A stretch of DNA of 39,057 nt from Bacteroidales bacterium UBA3290 (GTDB lineage: Bacteria > Bacteroidota > Bacteroidia > Bacteroidales > UBA932). Each line of letters starts with the position of its first letter. The stretch's first letter is position 1. Positions 1 to 10,681 of the stretch are shown here, in pieces. The position numbers were made by a program, and so were the translations under genes. The notes under the pieces are model-generated. The model worked only from the letters and a program-made list of their open reading frames with translations, was not told the origin of the DNA and did no database searches. The stretch is taken from assembly GCA_002361615.1 (NCBI GenBank), contig DETK01000038.1, positions 125,185-164,241 of the forward strand. The letters run 5' to 3'.

Positions 1-1440
<1,440 letters not shown>

Positions 1441-1463
1441 TAAATCATTAAAAATAAGCGACT

Positions 1464-1724
1464 ATGGCTAGTTTATTTGCAGTAATACTTCCGCTTGGAG
1501 TCATCGGCCCCTGGCAGTGGGTCATCATCGCACTGGTTATCCTTCTCCTGTTCGGAGGCAAGAAGATTCCCGAATTGATGCACGGCCTGGGCAAGGGCGT
1601 CAAGACCTTCAAGGCCGGCATGAAGGATGCCGAGAAAGACATCCAGGAGATCCGCGCCGAGATCGTCAAGGAAGACGAGCCCAAGAAGGACGAAGCCGCG
1701 AAGAAGAAAGAGGAGGAGAAGTAG
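1464..1724 (+). CDS. tatA: Sec-independent (Tat) translocase subunit TatA
   Basis: Forms the pore-like component of the twin-arginine translocase that exports folded proteins across the inner membrane. The 86-residue product has one N-terminal membrane helix (about residues 10-29), the hinge FGGKKIPELM, and an amphipathic helix GLGKGVKTFKAGMKDAEKD, all standard for TatA/E. The tail is a lysine/glutamate-rich charged stretch. There is no separate TatB, so this looks like a minimal TatA-TatC system, the arrangement common in Bacteroidota. tatC follows after 6 nt, and a Tat-signal protein (DUF4434 lipoprotein, 31238-32326) occurs in the same window. Confidence 0.93.
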   Translation: MASLFAVILPLGVIGPWQWVIIALVILLLFGGKKIPELMHGLGKGVKTFKAGMKDAEKDIQEIRAEIVKEDEPKKDEAAKKKEEEK

Positions 1725-1730
1725 CGGGTC

Positions 1731-2569
1731 GTGGCTGAGGAGCGTCTCGACGAATCCAAGGACATGAGCTTCTGGGACCACCTGGAAGCGCTGCGGCAAG
1801 GCTTGTTCCGTGTGGTGATCGCCCTTGTCGCGGCTTTTGTCGTGCTGTTTTTCTTCAAGGGATTCCTGTTCGACACGCTGATCCTGGCGCCGACCCGTTC
1901 CGATTTCTTTTTCTATCGCTGGTTCGGCATGGAAACCGGCCTGCAGCTGGTCAACATCGAACTCTCCACGCAGTTTATGGTGCACATGCGCGTGACGTTC
2001 ATGTGCGCCTTCATCCTCTGCTGTCCGTACACCCTTTTCGAAATCTGGCGTTTCATCGCGCCGGCGCTCTACCAGAACGAGAAGCGGGCCACGCGGCGGG
2101 CTTTCTTGTTCGCGTCGTTCCTGTTCTATCTGGGCATCGCCGTGGGATACTGCATCATCCTGCCGCTGATGGTCAATTTTTTCGACGGCTACAAGGTGAG
2201 CGAGGAAGTCATCAATACGATCTCGCTCAATTCCTATATCTCGACGGTCAACTCCACGGTGCTGCTCTTCGGCATCGTCTTCGAGATCCCCACGCTGGTG
2301 GCCGTGCTCTCGCAACTGGGACTGCTGACCCGCCAAGCCCTTCTGGGCGGCTGGAAATGGGCTGTCGTGATCATCGCCGTGCTGGCGGCCATCATCACCC
2401 CGGCCGATCCGTTCTCGATGCTGATCGCCGCGATCCCGCTGGCGCTGCTTTATGGTATCAGCCTGCTGGTCTGCAAGAAAGCGGAGCCGGAAGAGGAGGA
2501 GGACGAAGAGTCCGGAGATGAGCCTGCGGGTGACGGGAAGGACGCTTCGGCTAAGAAGGAGGCCACGGC

Positions 2570-2573
<4 letters not shown>
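1731..2573 (+). CDS. tatC: Sec-independent (Tat) translocase subunit TatC
   Basis: Polytopic receptor of the twin-arginine translocase that recognises the RR signal peptide. The 280-residue product begins with the conserved cytoplasmic block SFWDHLEALRQGLFR (residues 14-28) and has six predicted membrane helices, including the FYLGIAVGYCIILPLMVNFF segment. The C-terminal 35 residues are a highly acidic then lysine-rich cytoplasmic tail. A GTG start at 1731 gives the usual N-terminus; an ATG 11 codons later (just before SFWDHLE) is possible but would trim it. The gene lies 6 nt after tatA and its stop overlaps the start of the ABC-F gene (ATGA at 2570-2573), indicating translational coupling. 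Confidence 0.95.
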
Positions 2574-4615
<2,042 letters not shown>

Positions 4616-4762
4616 GCGTCCAACGCGAAATTCACAGAGCGGTTGTAAACCCTCCAAGTGCCCTCAGATACCGATTCTGACGCGCTGTACAACCCTACTG
4701 TCCCCACAGAGCAAGGTACCCCTCTCTTAACTATTCTGAGAGCTGACTTCGTTCGCGCAGCG
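4616..4762. other. Non-coding stretch after the ABC-F gene
   Basis: Together with the decayed fragment at 4763-5005 this forms the largest gene-poor interval of the window (4616-5066). I see no convincing ORF, RNA gene or strong hairpin. There are two loosely similar short stretches (TTGTAAACCCTCC near 4643 and TGTACAACCCTACTG near 4687), too imperfect to call a repeat. Confidence 0.4.
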
Positions 4763-5005
4763 TTAGAGCATATCTTTCACCTCTTCGTAGACCAAGCCGC
4801 ATAATCGGGCGATTTGCTTGATGGAACTGTTGTAGCGGGCGCGCAGCGTTTTGGCGACACGGATGCGCTGCTGGGTATTCAAGGTCTTGATACTGCCGAC
4901 GCCGAACAACTCTTTGCATACATCGTTCTTATGCTGACGCATTTCCTGCATGGGAATCATCATATCCAGCGCCACAAGAGGCTGCTCAGACACAAAGTTA
5001 ATAGG
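4763..5005 (-). pseudogene. C-terminal remnant of a transposase-like protein (possibly RayT/Y1-type)
   Basis: An 80-codon open frame on the minus strand, closed upstream by an in-frame TGA at 5006-5008. The only start in it is a GTG at 4993. The product ends in a helix-turn-helix-like segment (residues TLNTQQRIRVAKTLRARYNS, then SIKQIARLCGLVYEEVKDML), which resembles the C-terminal tail that follows the Y1 domain in many REP-associated transposases of Bacteroidales. No HUH motif or catalytic tyrosine region is present and no continuation is visible upstream in other frames, so I read it as a truncated relic. It could instead be a small intact DNA-binding protein. It overlaps the leader region in front of the sialidase on the other strand. 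Confidence 0.4.
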
Positions 5006-5053
5006 TCAGGGAAGAAAAGTCAAGAGAAAAACATCATGGGATTGTTTTTTTAG

Positions 5054-5061
5054 TAATTTTA
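5054..5061 (+). promoter_or_regulatory. -7-like box directly upstream of the sialidase
   Basis: TAATTTTA at 5054-5061 is one base off the Bacteroidota TAnnTTTG -7 consensus and follows a T7 run. It ends only 5 nt before the ATG at 5067, so a transcript from it would be nearly leaderless. No good -33 element is visible. The same layout (T-run, AGTAATTTT, then ATG) occurs before the TPR gene at 34413. Confidence 0.45.
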
Positions 5062-5066
5062 AACCG

Positions 5067-6428
5067 ATGAAGACTTTGTTGTTTACGTTGTTGGCGTTGG
5101 TGACGGTTCAGGTTCAGCATCGTCAGGTGCCGGTGATTCCGGACCGTGATGTGGCCGTTGCAACCGTTGTTTCGGACGAGGGCGAGGTTCCTGCGTTATC
5201 TATCTGTATCAAGGGGTTGCCGGCGAGGGCTTTGGAGCAGGCGTATGTTCGTGATTCGCTGCTCTATGTCCGGCTGGACGGGCGTCGTATCCGCGATCTG
5301 AGAAAGACTTTCTCGCTGAGGATCCGGGCTCGGGGTGTGCGTGTGGTGGAAAGCGGAGCGCGGAAGCATCGGCTTGCCAGATGTGTGCGTACGGCAGGCG
5401 ATGATGGTGTGGCGGCCTATCGGATCCCTGGACTGGTGACCACGAAGGCAGGTACGCTGGTGGCTGTCTATGACATCCGGCATGAGAGTTCGCGTGACCT
5501 TCAGGGTGATATCGAGATAGGCACCAGTCGTTCCACGGATGGTGGCAGGACTTGGAGTCCGATGACCGTCGCAATGACGATGGCGGGTTATGGCGGACTG
5601 CCTCGCGCTGAAAACGGCGTGGGGGATCCCTGTATCCTGCTCGACGAAGTCACAGGTGACCTGATGGTTTTCGCTACTTGGGTGCATGGGAAAGGTGGCA
5701 AGACAGCCTGGTGGAGCGCGGAAGACGGTTTTGACCCGGTGCACACGCCACAATTGCTGATGGTCCGATCCCGTGACGATGGACGGACTTGGTCTGAGCC
5801 GGTGAATCTCACACGGCAGGTCAAGCGGCAGGAGTGGCTGTTTACCTTTCAGGCCCCCGGCCGGGGCATCACTATGAACGACGGTACGCTGGTGGTTCCT
5901 TTCCAGCACCAGGAGCCCGACCGCACCCCGGCAGCCGGCATCATGTACAGCCGGGACCACGGAGCGACGTGGCGGGTCCACGAAGCCGCCAAGAGCAACA
6001 CTACGGAATCGCAGGTGGCGGAGATCGCCCCGGGTGTGCTGATGCTCAATATCCGAGACAACCGCGGAACAGGGCGTGCTGTTTATGTGACTCGCGACCT
6101 TGGATGCACCTGGACACCGCACGAGTCGGACGGCGTACTGGTAGAGCCGGTCTGCATGGCCTCCCTGTTGCACGTACCGGCGTCTGATAATATTCTGGGG
6201 CGTGATTTGCTGCTCTTTGCCAACCCGGCCGATGCCGGACGCCGCCGCAACCTGACGCTGCGCATCAGCTTTGACGGCGGCCGGACCTGGCCTGAATCCA
6301 TCCTGCTCGACGAAGAAGAGGGGTGGGGGTATTCCTGCCTCACGATGGTAGATCGGTCGACAGTCGGCATATTGTACGAAAGTTCCCAGGCCCACATCAC
6401 CTTCCAGGCGGTAAACTTGGCTGATTAG
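5067..6428 (+). CDS. Exo-alpha-sialidase (GH33)
   Basis: Hydrolyses terminal sialic acids from host glycans, acting outside the cytoplasm. The 453-residue product has a short N-terminal export signal (MKTLLFTLLALVTVQVQ), a small beta-rich N-terminal domain (about 25-105) and a six-bladed propeller. Visible marks are the YRIP box (118-121) with the first substrate arginine, five Asp-box repeats (STDGGRTW 156-163, SRDDGRTW 235-242, SRDHGATW 295-302, TRDLGCTW 342-349, SFDGGRTW 401-408), acidic residues in SSRDLQGDIEIG and GVGDPC, the arginine of NIRDNRG and the tyrosine of EGWGYSCL near the C-terminus. I chose the ATG at 5067, not the in-frame ATG at 4950, because only this puts the signal peptide first. 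The N-terminal codons are richer in TTG/GTT than neighbouring genes, which could mean transfer. Confidence 0.92.
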   Translation: MKTLLFTLLALVTVQVQHRQVPVIPDRDVAVATVVSDEGEVPALSICIKGLPARALEQAYVRDSLLYVRLDGRRIRDLRKTFSLRIRARGVRVVESGARKHRLARCVRTAGDDGVAAYRIPGLVTTKAGTLVAVYDIRHESSRDLQGDIEIGTSRSTDGGRTWSPMTVAMTMAGYGGLPRAENGVGDPCILLDEVTGDLMVFATWVHGKGGKTAWWSAEDGFDPVHTPQLLMVRSRDDGRTWSEPVNLTRQVKRQEWLFTFQAPGRGITMNDGTLVVPFQHQEPDRTPAAGIMYSRDHGATWRVHEAAKSNTTESQVAEIAPGVLMLNIRDNRGTGRAVYVTRDLGCTWTPHESDGVLVEPVCMASLLHVPASDNILGRDLLLFANPADAGRRRNLTLRISFDGGRTWPESILLDEEEGWGYSCLTMVDRSTVGILYESSQAHITFQAVNLAD

Positions 6429-6447
6429 CGGGTTTTTCGTATTTTTG
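6417..6447 (+). promoter_or_regulatory. Promoter for rlmB
   Basis: A -33 element TTGG (6417-6420) lies 19 nt before a perfect -7 box TATTTTTG (6440-6447), matching the Bacteroidota sigma-ABfr consensus. The ATG of rlmB is 34 nt downstream. The -33 element lies inside the last codons of the sialidase gene. Confidence 0.7.
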
Positions 6448-6481
6448 TGGATGACGCTTCCTGCGTCGAAAATGCAAGATT

Positions 6482-7234
6482 ATGGGAAACATCGATAAAG
6501 AAAGCAATCCGTACTATCTCTATGGCATGCATCCGGTGACGGATGCCGTGCGGCAGGGCCGCAAGTTTGAAAAGATCCTGTTCAAGAAGGGCCTGGAAGG
6601 GGAGCAGTTCCGCTCCTTGCTCGAAGAGGTGTCGCAGCGCGGCATCCCGTGCCAGTTCGTGCCCATAGAAAAGATGAACCATATGGTGAAAGGTTCGCAT
6701 CAGGGTGTGGTCGGGTATCTGGCCCAGATCGACTATGTTCCGTTCGAGGAAATGGTCGAGGCTGCGCTCTCGCGCAAGGCCAATCCCATTTTCCTGGTGC
6801 TCGACGGCGTGAGCGACGTGCGGAACCTGGGCGCCATCGCCCGCAGCGCGGAATGTGCCGGTATCGACGGGATCGTGGTGCCGGCCAAGGGCAGCGCGGC
6901 CATCAACGCCGAAGCCGTGAAGGCCTCGGCCGGGGCGTTGCTGCGCATCCCCACGGCTCGGGTGGCCAACCTGAAGATCGCTCTTTATTATTTCCGTGAT
7001 TCTGATTTCCAGATCGTTGCGGCCAGCGAGAAGGCTGAGGACGACATGTATGCCGTCAATTTCCGGAAAGCCAGCGCCATCGTGATGGGCTCGGAAGGGA
7101 AGGGGATCTCCGAACCGGTCCTGAGCCTCTGCACTGTCGGGGCCCGCATTCCGATGGCCGGCGAGACCGGCTCCCTCAACGTTTCGGTCGCCGCGGCGCT
7201 GCTGCTGTTCGAAGCCGTGCGCCAACGGATGTAA
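6482..7234 (+). CDS. rlmB: 23S rRNA (guanosine-2'-O-)-methyltransferase, TrmH/SpoU family
   Basis: SAM-dependent 2'-O-ribose methyltransferase of the SPOUT class; RlmB methylates G2251 of 23S rRNA. The 250-residue protein has an N-terminal substrate-binding domain (YLYGMHPVTDAVRQGRK, then the HQGVVGYLA block near residue 75) and the three SpoU motifs: NLGAIARSAECAGIDGIVVP (about 118-137), IVMGSEGKGIS (about 200-210) and IPMAGETGSLNVSVAAALLLFE (about 223-244), which form the trefoil knot. The length and motif spelling match RlmB better than TrmH or TrmL, but the exact target nucleotide is inferred from family membership. The gene has its own promoter and stands alone. Confidence 0.88.
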   Translation: MGNIDKESNPYYLYGMHPVTDAVRQGRKFEKILFKKGLEGEQFRSLLEEVSQRGIPCQFVPIEKMNHMVKGSHQGVVGYLAQIDYVPFEEMVEAALSRKANPIFLVLDGVSDVRNLGAIARSAECAGIDGIVVPAKGSAAINAEAVKASAGALLRIPTARVANLKIALYYFRDSDFQIVAASEKAEDDMYAVNFRKASAIVMGSEGKGISEPVLSLCTVGARIPMAGETGSLNVSVAAALLLFEAVRQRM

Positions 7235-7239
7235 GCTTT

Positions 7240-7271
7240 TTTGGAAAAATGCCGGAAAACGGCTAAATTTA
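7240..7271 (+). promoter_or_regulatory. Promoter for the DUF2807 gene
   Basis: TTTG (7240-7243) and TAAATTTA (7264-7271) are spaced by 20 nt, fitting the Bacteroidota -33/-7 pair with one mismatch in the -7 box. The ATG is 28 nt downstream. Confidence 0.55.
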
Positions 7272-7299
7272 TAGTCTGAACAATTATAAATCTTTGGAT

Positions 7300-8076
7300 A
7301 TGAAAAGAACCTGCTTCCTCTTAGCGGCTATGCTGCTCACGTTTTTCCTGGCCGATGCACGCACCGTCAAGAAAGTTTACGAAATAGATGATTTCACCGG
7401 CATCAAGGCGACCGAGGCCTTCCAGGTAACGGTCGAGAAGTCGAAGGATTTCGGCGTCGAGATCGAGATCTCCGAGGAATTCCTGCCGTTCCTGCTGGTC
7501 AAGAACCGGGGCGGCGTGCTGGAGCTGAGCTTCACCAAGCTCCCGTTCAAACTCCGTCAGAAGGAACGCAACAAGGTGGCCCAGGCCGTCATCAAGATGC
7601 CTGTCCTGACGCAGGTCATCCTTTCGGGTGCCGCTTCGCTGGTGAGCAACGACCAGTTCTCCAATGCGATGAACAAATTCCTGATCGACCTCAAAGGCGC
7701 AAGCACGATCCATAATCTCAATATCAAGGCTCCCGATGTGGAGATCAATCTCGCCGGCGCGTCCAAGGCCGTGATCAGCCTCCGTTCCGGCGATGTGGAT
7801 GCCGACCTTGCCGGCGCTTCCCGCCTCGAGGTTACGGGTGAGGCAAGCCACCTCGACCTCAAACTCGCCAGAGCTTCCCGCTTCGACGGAGAGGACTTTG
7901 AAGTCGAAGAGGCTTCCGTCGTGGCCGGCGGCGCCTCGAACGTCGATATCCGTCCGGTCAAGGTTCTGCAGATAGAACTCACGGGTGCCTCGAAATGCCG
8001 CTACTACGGCGATTACGAAGAACTGACGGTCAAGGCGGAGAAATTAACCGGCGCATCGTCGCTCAAACGTCAGTAG
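7300..8076 (+). CDS. Secreted GIN-domain protein (DUF2807, putative auto-transporter adhesin head)
   Basis: The 258-residue product has a signal peptide (MKRTCFLLAAMLLTFFLADA) and one beta-solenoid domain of the DUF2807 type. The opening YEIDDFTGIKATEAFQVTVEKSK is the standard start of this fold, and the body carries the repeated GAS turns (GASTIHN, AGASKAV, AGASRLE, GGASNVD, TGASKCR, TGASSLK) that mark successive strands of the right-handed helix. Such proteins are very common in Bacteroidota and sit in the periplasm or on the surface; their function is not known. The ATG at 7300 is preferred over the TTG two codons earlier. The dipeptidase gene begins 15 nt after its stop. Confidence 0.85.
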   Translation: MKRTCFLLAAMLLTFFLADARTVKKVYEIDDFTGIKATEAFQVTVEKSKDFGVEIEISEEFLPFLLVKNRGGVLELSFTKLPFKLRQKERNKVAQAVIKMPVLTQVILSGAASLVSNDQFSNAMNKFLIDLKGASTIHNLNIKAPDVEINLAGASKAVISLRSGDVDADLAGASRLEVTGEASHLDLKLARASRFDGEDFEVEEASVVAGGASNVDIRPVKVLQIELTGASKCRYYGDYEELTVKAEKLTGASSLKRQ

Positions 8077-8091
8077 CGGGAGGACACGGTC

Positions 8092-9201
8092 ATGCTTTTC
8101 CTGCTTGATTCCCACTGCGACGCCCCTTTGATGCTGGCCAAGGGAGCCGATTTCGGCCGGCGGGTGGAACAAGGTTTCACCCCCGGCAGGTTTCCCATCA
8201 CGCACGTCGATTTCCAACGGATGAAGAAGGGCGGTGTCAACGGCTCCTTCTTCGCCATCTATACCTCCTGCGCGCTGACGCCCGATCAGGCGACCCGGCG
8301 GGCCTTCGAACTGATTTCCCGGGTCTATGACGCCGTGGAGCAGAATCCCGACCAGGTGGCTTTCGCCACTACGCCCGCCCAGGCCCGGCGCAATGCGCAT
8401 AACGGCCTGATCTCGATCTTCATGGGCATGGAGAACGGGGCCCCGATCCAGAAAGACCTCTCGATGCTCCGGATGTTCCGCCGGCTGGGCATCACCTATA
8501 TGACCCTTACGCACGCCCGCAGCAACGAAATCTGCGACTCCTGCACATCGCCGGAGCCCCGCTGGGGCGGTCTGAGCCCCTTCGGCCGCGAGGTTGTCGA
8601 GGAAATGAACCGCATCGGCATGATGATCGACGTTTCGCACATCTCCGACGATTCGTTCTGGGACGTGCTCCGCTATTCGAAGGCGCCCGTTGTGGCGACG
8701 CATTCCTGCTGCCGCGCCTTGAGCGACCATCCCCGCAACATGACCGACGAGATGATCGTGGCCCTGGCAGAGAAGGGAGGCGTGATCCAGGTCAATTTCT
8801 ATCCTTCCTTCCTCGACACGACCTACGCCGTGAAGGCCTCCGCGCTGATCGATGCGCAGGAAGACATGCAGGACGTCTGGCTGAAGGATCCCTCGGATCC
8901 GGCGGTGCAGGAGAAGATGCGCGCTGCCGTCGAGGCCCTCAAAGCCATCCCCAGGCCTTCCTACAAGAGAATCGTGGACCACATCGACCACGTGGTCAAA
9001 CTGGTCGGCGTCAAGCACGTGGGACTGGGCAGCGACTTCGACGGCATCGAAGTATGCCCTGAAGGCCTGGATGATATCTCCCGCATGCAGAAGATCATCA
9101 TCGAACTGCGCAAGCGCGGTTATAGTGAATACGAGATCCGTCACATCGCCGGCGGCAACTTCCTCCGCGTGATGGAACAAGTCCAGCGTTTGCCCGAATA
9201 G
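8092..9201 (+). CDS. Membrane dipeptidase family (M19) zinc dipeptidase
   Basis: Binuclear-zinc dipeptidase of the renal dipeptidase family, which cleaves a broad range of dipeptides, including those with a D-residue at the second position. The 369-residue product carries the expected metal sites: DSHCD near the N-terminus (His8, Asp10), the glutamate of GMENGAP, the histidine of IDVSHIS, the ATHSCCRAL histidine and the aspartate of GLGSDFDG. No signal peptide is seen, so it should be cytoplasmic, unlike many secreted homologues. A Shine-Dalgarno-like GGGAGG lies upstream of the ATG. rhaB starts 4 nt after the stop, which links it to the rhamnose genes. Whether it has any role with the dipeptide-making NRPS at 16894-24171 is unknown. 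Confidence 0.92.
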   Translation: MLFLLDSHCDAPLMLAKGADFGRRVEQGFTPGRFPITHVDFQRMKKGGVNGSFFAIYTSCALTPDQATRRAFELISRVYDAVEQNPDQVAFATTPAQARRNAHNGLISIFMGMENGAPIQKDLSMLRMFRRLGITYMTLTHARSNEICDSCTSPEPRWGGLSPFGREVVEEMNRIGMMIDVSHISDDSFWDVLRYSKAPVVATHSCCRALSDHPRNMTDEMIVALAEKGGVIQVNFYPSFLDTTYAVKASALIDAQEDMQDVWLKDPSDPAVQEKMRAAVEALKAIPRPSYKRIVDHIDHVVKLVGVKHVGLGSDFDGIEVCPEGLDDISRMQKIIIELRKRGYSEYEIRHIAGGNFLRVMEQVQRLPE

Positions 9202-9205
9202 CGCT

Positions 9206-10681
9206 ATGGAGACGGCCTACTTCCTTGCCTTCGACCTGGGTGCGACAAGCGGCCGTGCCATGCTGGGTTCGCTGGCGGAAGGGCGGCTCGGCCTCCAGGA
9301 GATCCATCGTTTCCCCAACCGGATCGTCTCGCGCGAAGGTACGTTGCACTGGGATTTCGAAGCCCTGTGGGTCGAGATCCTGGAAGGACTGCGCAAAGCC
9401 GCCGATATGGGGTATCCCCTTACTTCCGTGGGCATCGACACCTGGGGCGTGGATGTGGCTTTTTTCGATGCGGAAGGCACGCTCATCGACCAACCTTATT
9501 GCTACCGGAACCCCGCCTTTGCCGGGAGTTCCGGTCGCTTTTTCTCGAGCGGCACCGACCGGGAGCGCCTCTATGCGCGCACGGGCATCCAGGTGATGGA
9601 TTTCAACACGCTTTTCCAGCTGGATACGCTCCGTCGTGCCGCAGACCCTTCCCTGGAAAAAGCCGAGCATATCCTTTTCCTGCCCGATGCGCTGACGTAC
9701 CGGCTTACGGGCCGGATGGTGACGGAATACACCATCGCCTCGACTTCTCATTTCCTCGATCCTGTCCGCAAGCGGCTCGACCCGGAGCTGCTGTCGGAAG
9801 CGGGCGTGCCCGCGGAACGTTTCGCACCGCTGGTCCAGCCGGGCACGGTGGCAGGCTTGCTGAAACCTGAGATCGCGAAGGCATGCGGCCTGGCACAGAT
9901 TCCCGTTGTATCGGTAGCGGGGCACGACACGGCTTCCGCCGTAGCCGCCGTCCCGGCTTCGACCGACCGGTTCGCGTACCTGAGTTCCGGAACCTGGTCG
10001 CTCATGGGGGTGGAAGCGTCCATGCCGATCCTTTCGTCGGAAGCCGCCGAGGCCGACATCACCAACGAAGGCGGTGTCTTCGGCACCACGCGTTTCCTGA
10101 AAAACATCACCGGCATGTGGATCGTGGAGAACCTTCTCAAGGAATGGGCGCTGCAAGGCCATCATTACGGGTACGACGATCTCCCCGGCCTTTGTGACCG
10201 TTCGGAGCCCTTCACTTGCTTCATCGACCCCGACGATCCGGCTTTCGCCCATCCCACGTCGATGTGCGCTGCCATTGACGCGTTCTGTGACCGGACGGGG
10301 CAGGAGCGGCCCGCGAGCCATGCGGCCTGCATCCGCACGGTCTTCGAGAGCCTGGCGATGCGCTATCACGAAGTGCTGCAGCAGATCGTGCGCATTTCCG
10401 GCCACCCTGTGGACATGCTCCATATCATCGGCGGCGGTTCCAAGAACCGCATGCTCAACCGCTTTACCGCCAACGCCACCGGCAAGACGGTGGTGGCGGG
10501 CCCTGCCGAGGCCACGGCCATCGGCAACGTGCTGCTCCAGGCCTTCGCCGCCGGACGGGTCAAAGACCTCCATGCGATGCGGGCGCTGGTCGGTGCGAGC
10601 TTTCCGACGGAAGTCTATACGCCCGGCGCTACGGCAGCCTGGCACAAGGGATATAAGAAATACCAAAACATACTGCGATGA
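9206..10681 (+). CDS. rhaB: Rhamnulokinase (FGGY carbohydrate kinase)
   Basis: Phosphorylates L-rhamnulose to L-rhamnulose 1-phosphate in rhamnose breakdown. The 491-residue protein shows the two-domain FGGY kinase fold: N-terminal phosphate loop FDLGATSGRAMLG (about 9-21), GIDTWGVDVAF with the catalytic-side aspartate, the RhaB-like stretch LPDALTYRLTGRMVTEYTIA, and the C-terminal ATP-binding blocks SSGTWSLMG and HIIGGGSKNRMLNRFTA. The first and third features separate RhaB from xylulokinase and glycerol kinase. Its stop overlaps the start of the GH78 rhamnosidase (ATGA, 10678-10681), giving strong context for rhamnose. rhaA and rhaD, needed to complete the pathway, are not in the window. 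Confidence 0.92.
   Translation: METAYFLAFDLGATSGRAMLGSLAEGRLGLQEIHRFPNRIVSREGTLHWDFEALWVEILEGLRKAADMGYPLTSVGIDTWGVDVAFFDAEGTLIDQPYCYRNPAFAGSSGRFFSSGTDRERLYARTGIQVMDFNTLFQLDTLRRAADPSLEKAEHILFLPDALTYRLTGRMVTEYTIASTSHFLDPVRKRLDPELLSEAGVPAERFAPLVQPGTVAGLLKPEIAKACGLAQIPVVSVAGHDTASAVAAVPASTDRFAYLSSGTWSLMGVEASMPILSSEAAEADITNEGGVFGTTRFLKNITGMWIVENLLKEWALQGHHYGYDDLPGLCDRSEPFTCFIDPDDPAFAHPTSMCAAIDAFCDRTGQERPASHAACIRTVFESLAMRYHEVLQQIVRISGHPVDMLHIIGGGSKNRMLNRFTANATGKTVVAGPAEATAIGNVLLQAFAAGRVKDLHAMRALVGASFPTEVYTPGATAAWHKGYKKYQNILR

Noticed and set aside
4950..5066. Longer N-terminus for the sialidase from the ATG at 4950
   Set aside because: It would put 39 basic residues before the signal peptide and run across the transposase remnant; the ATG at 5067 is preceded by a -7-like box.
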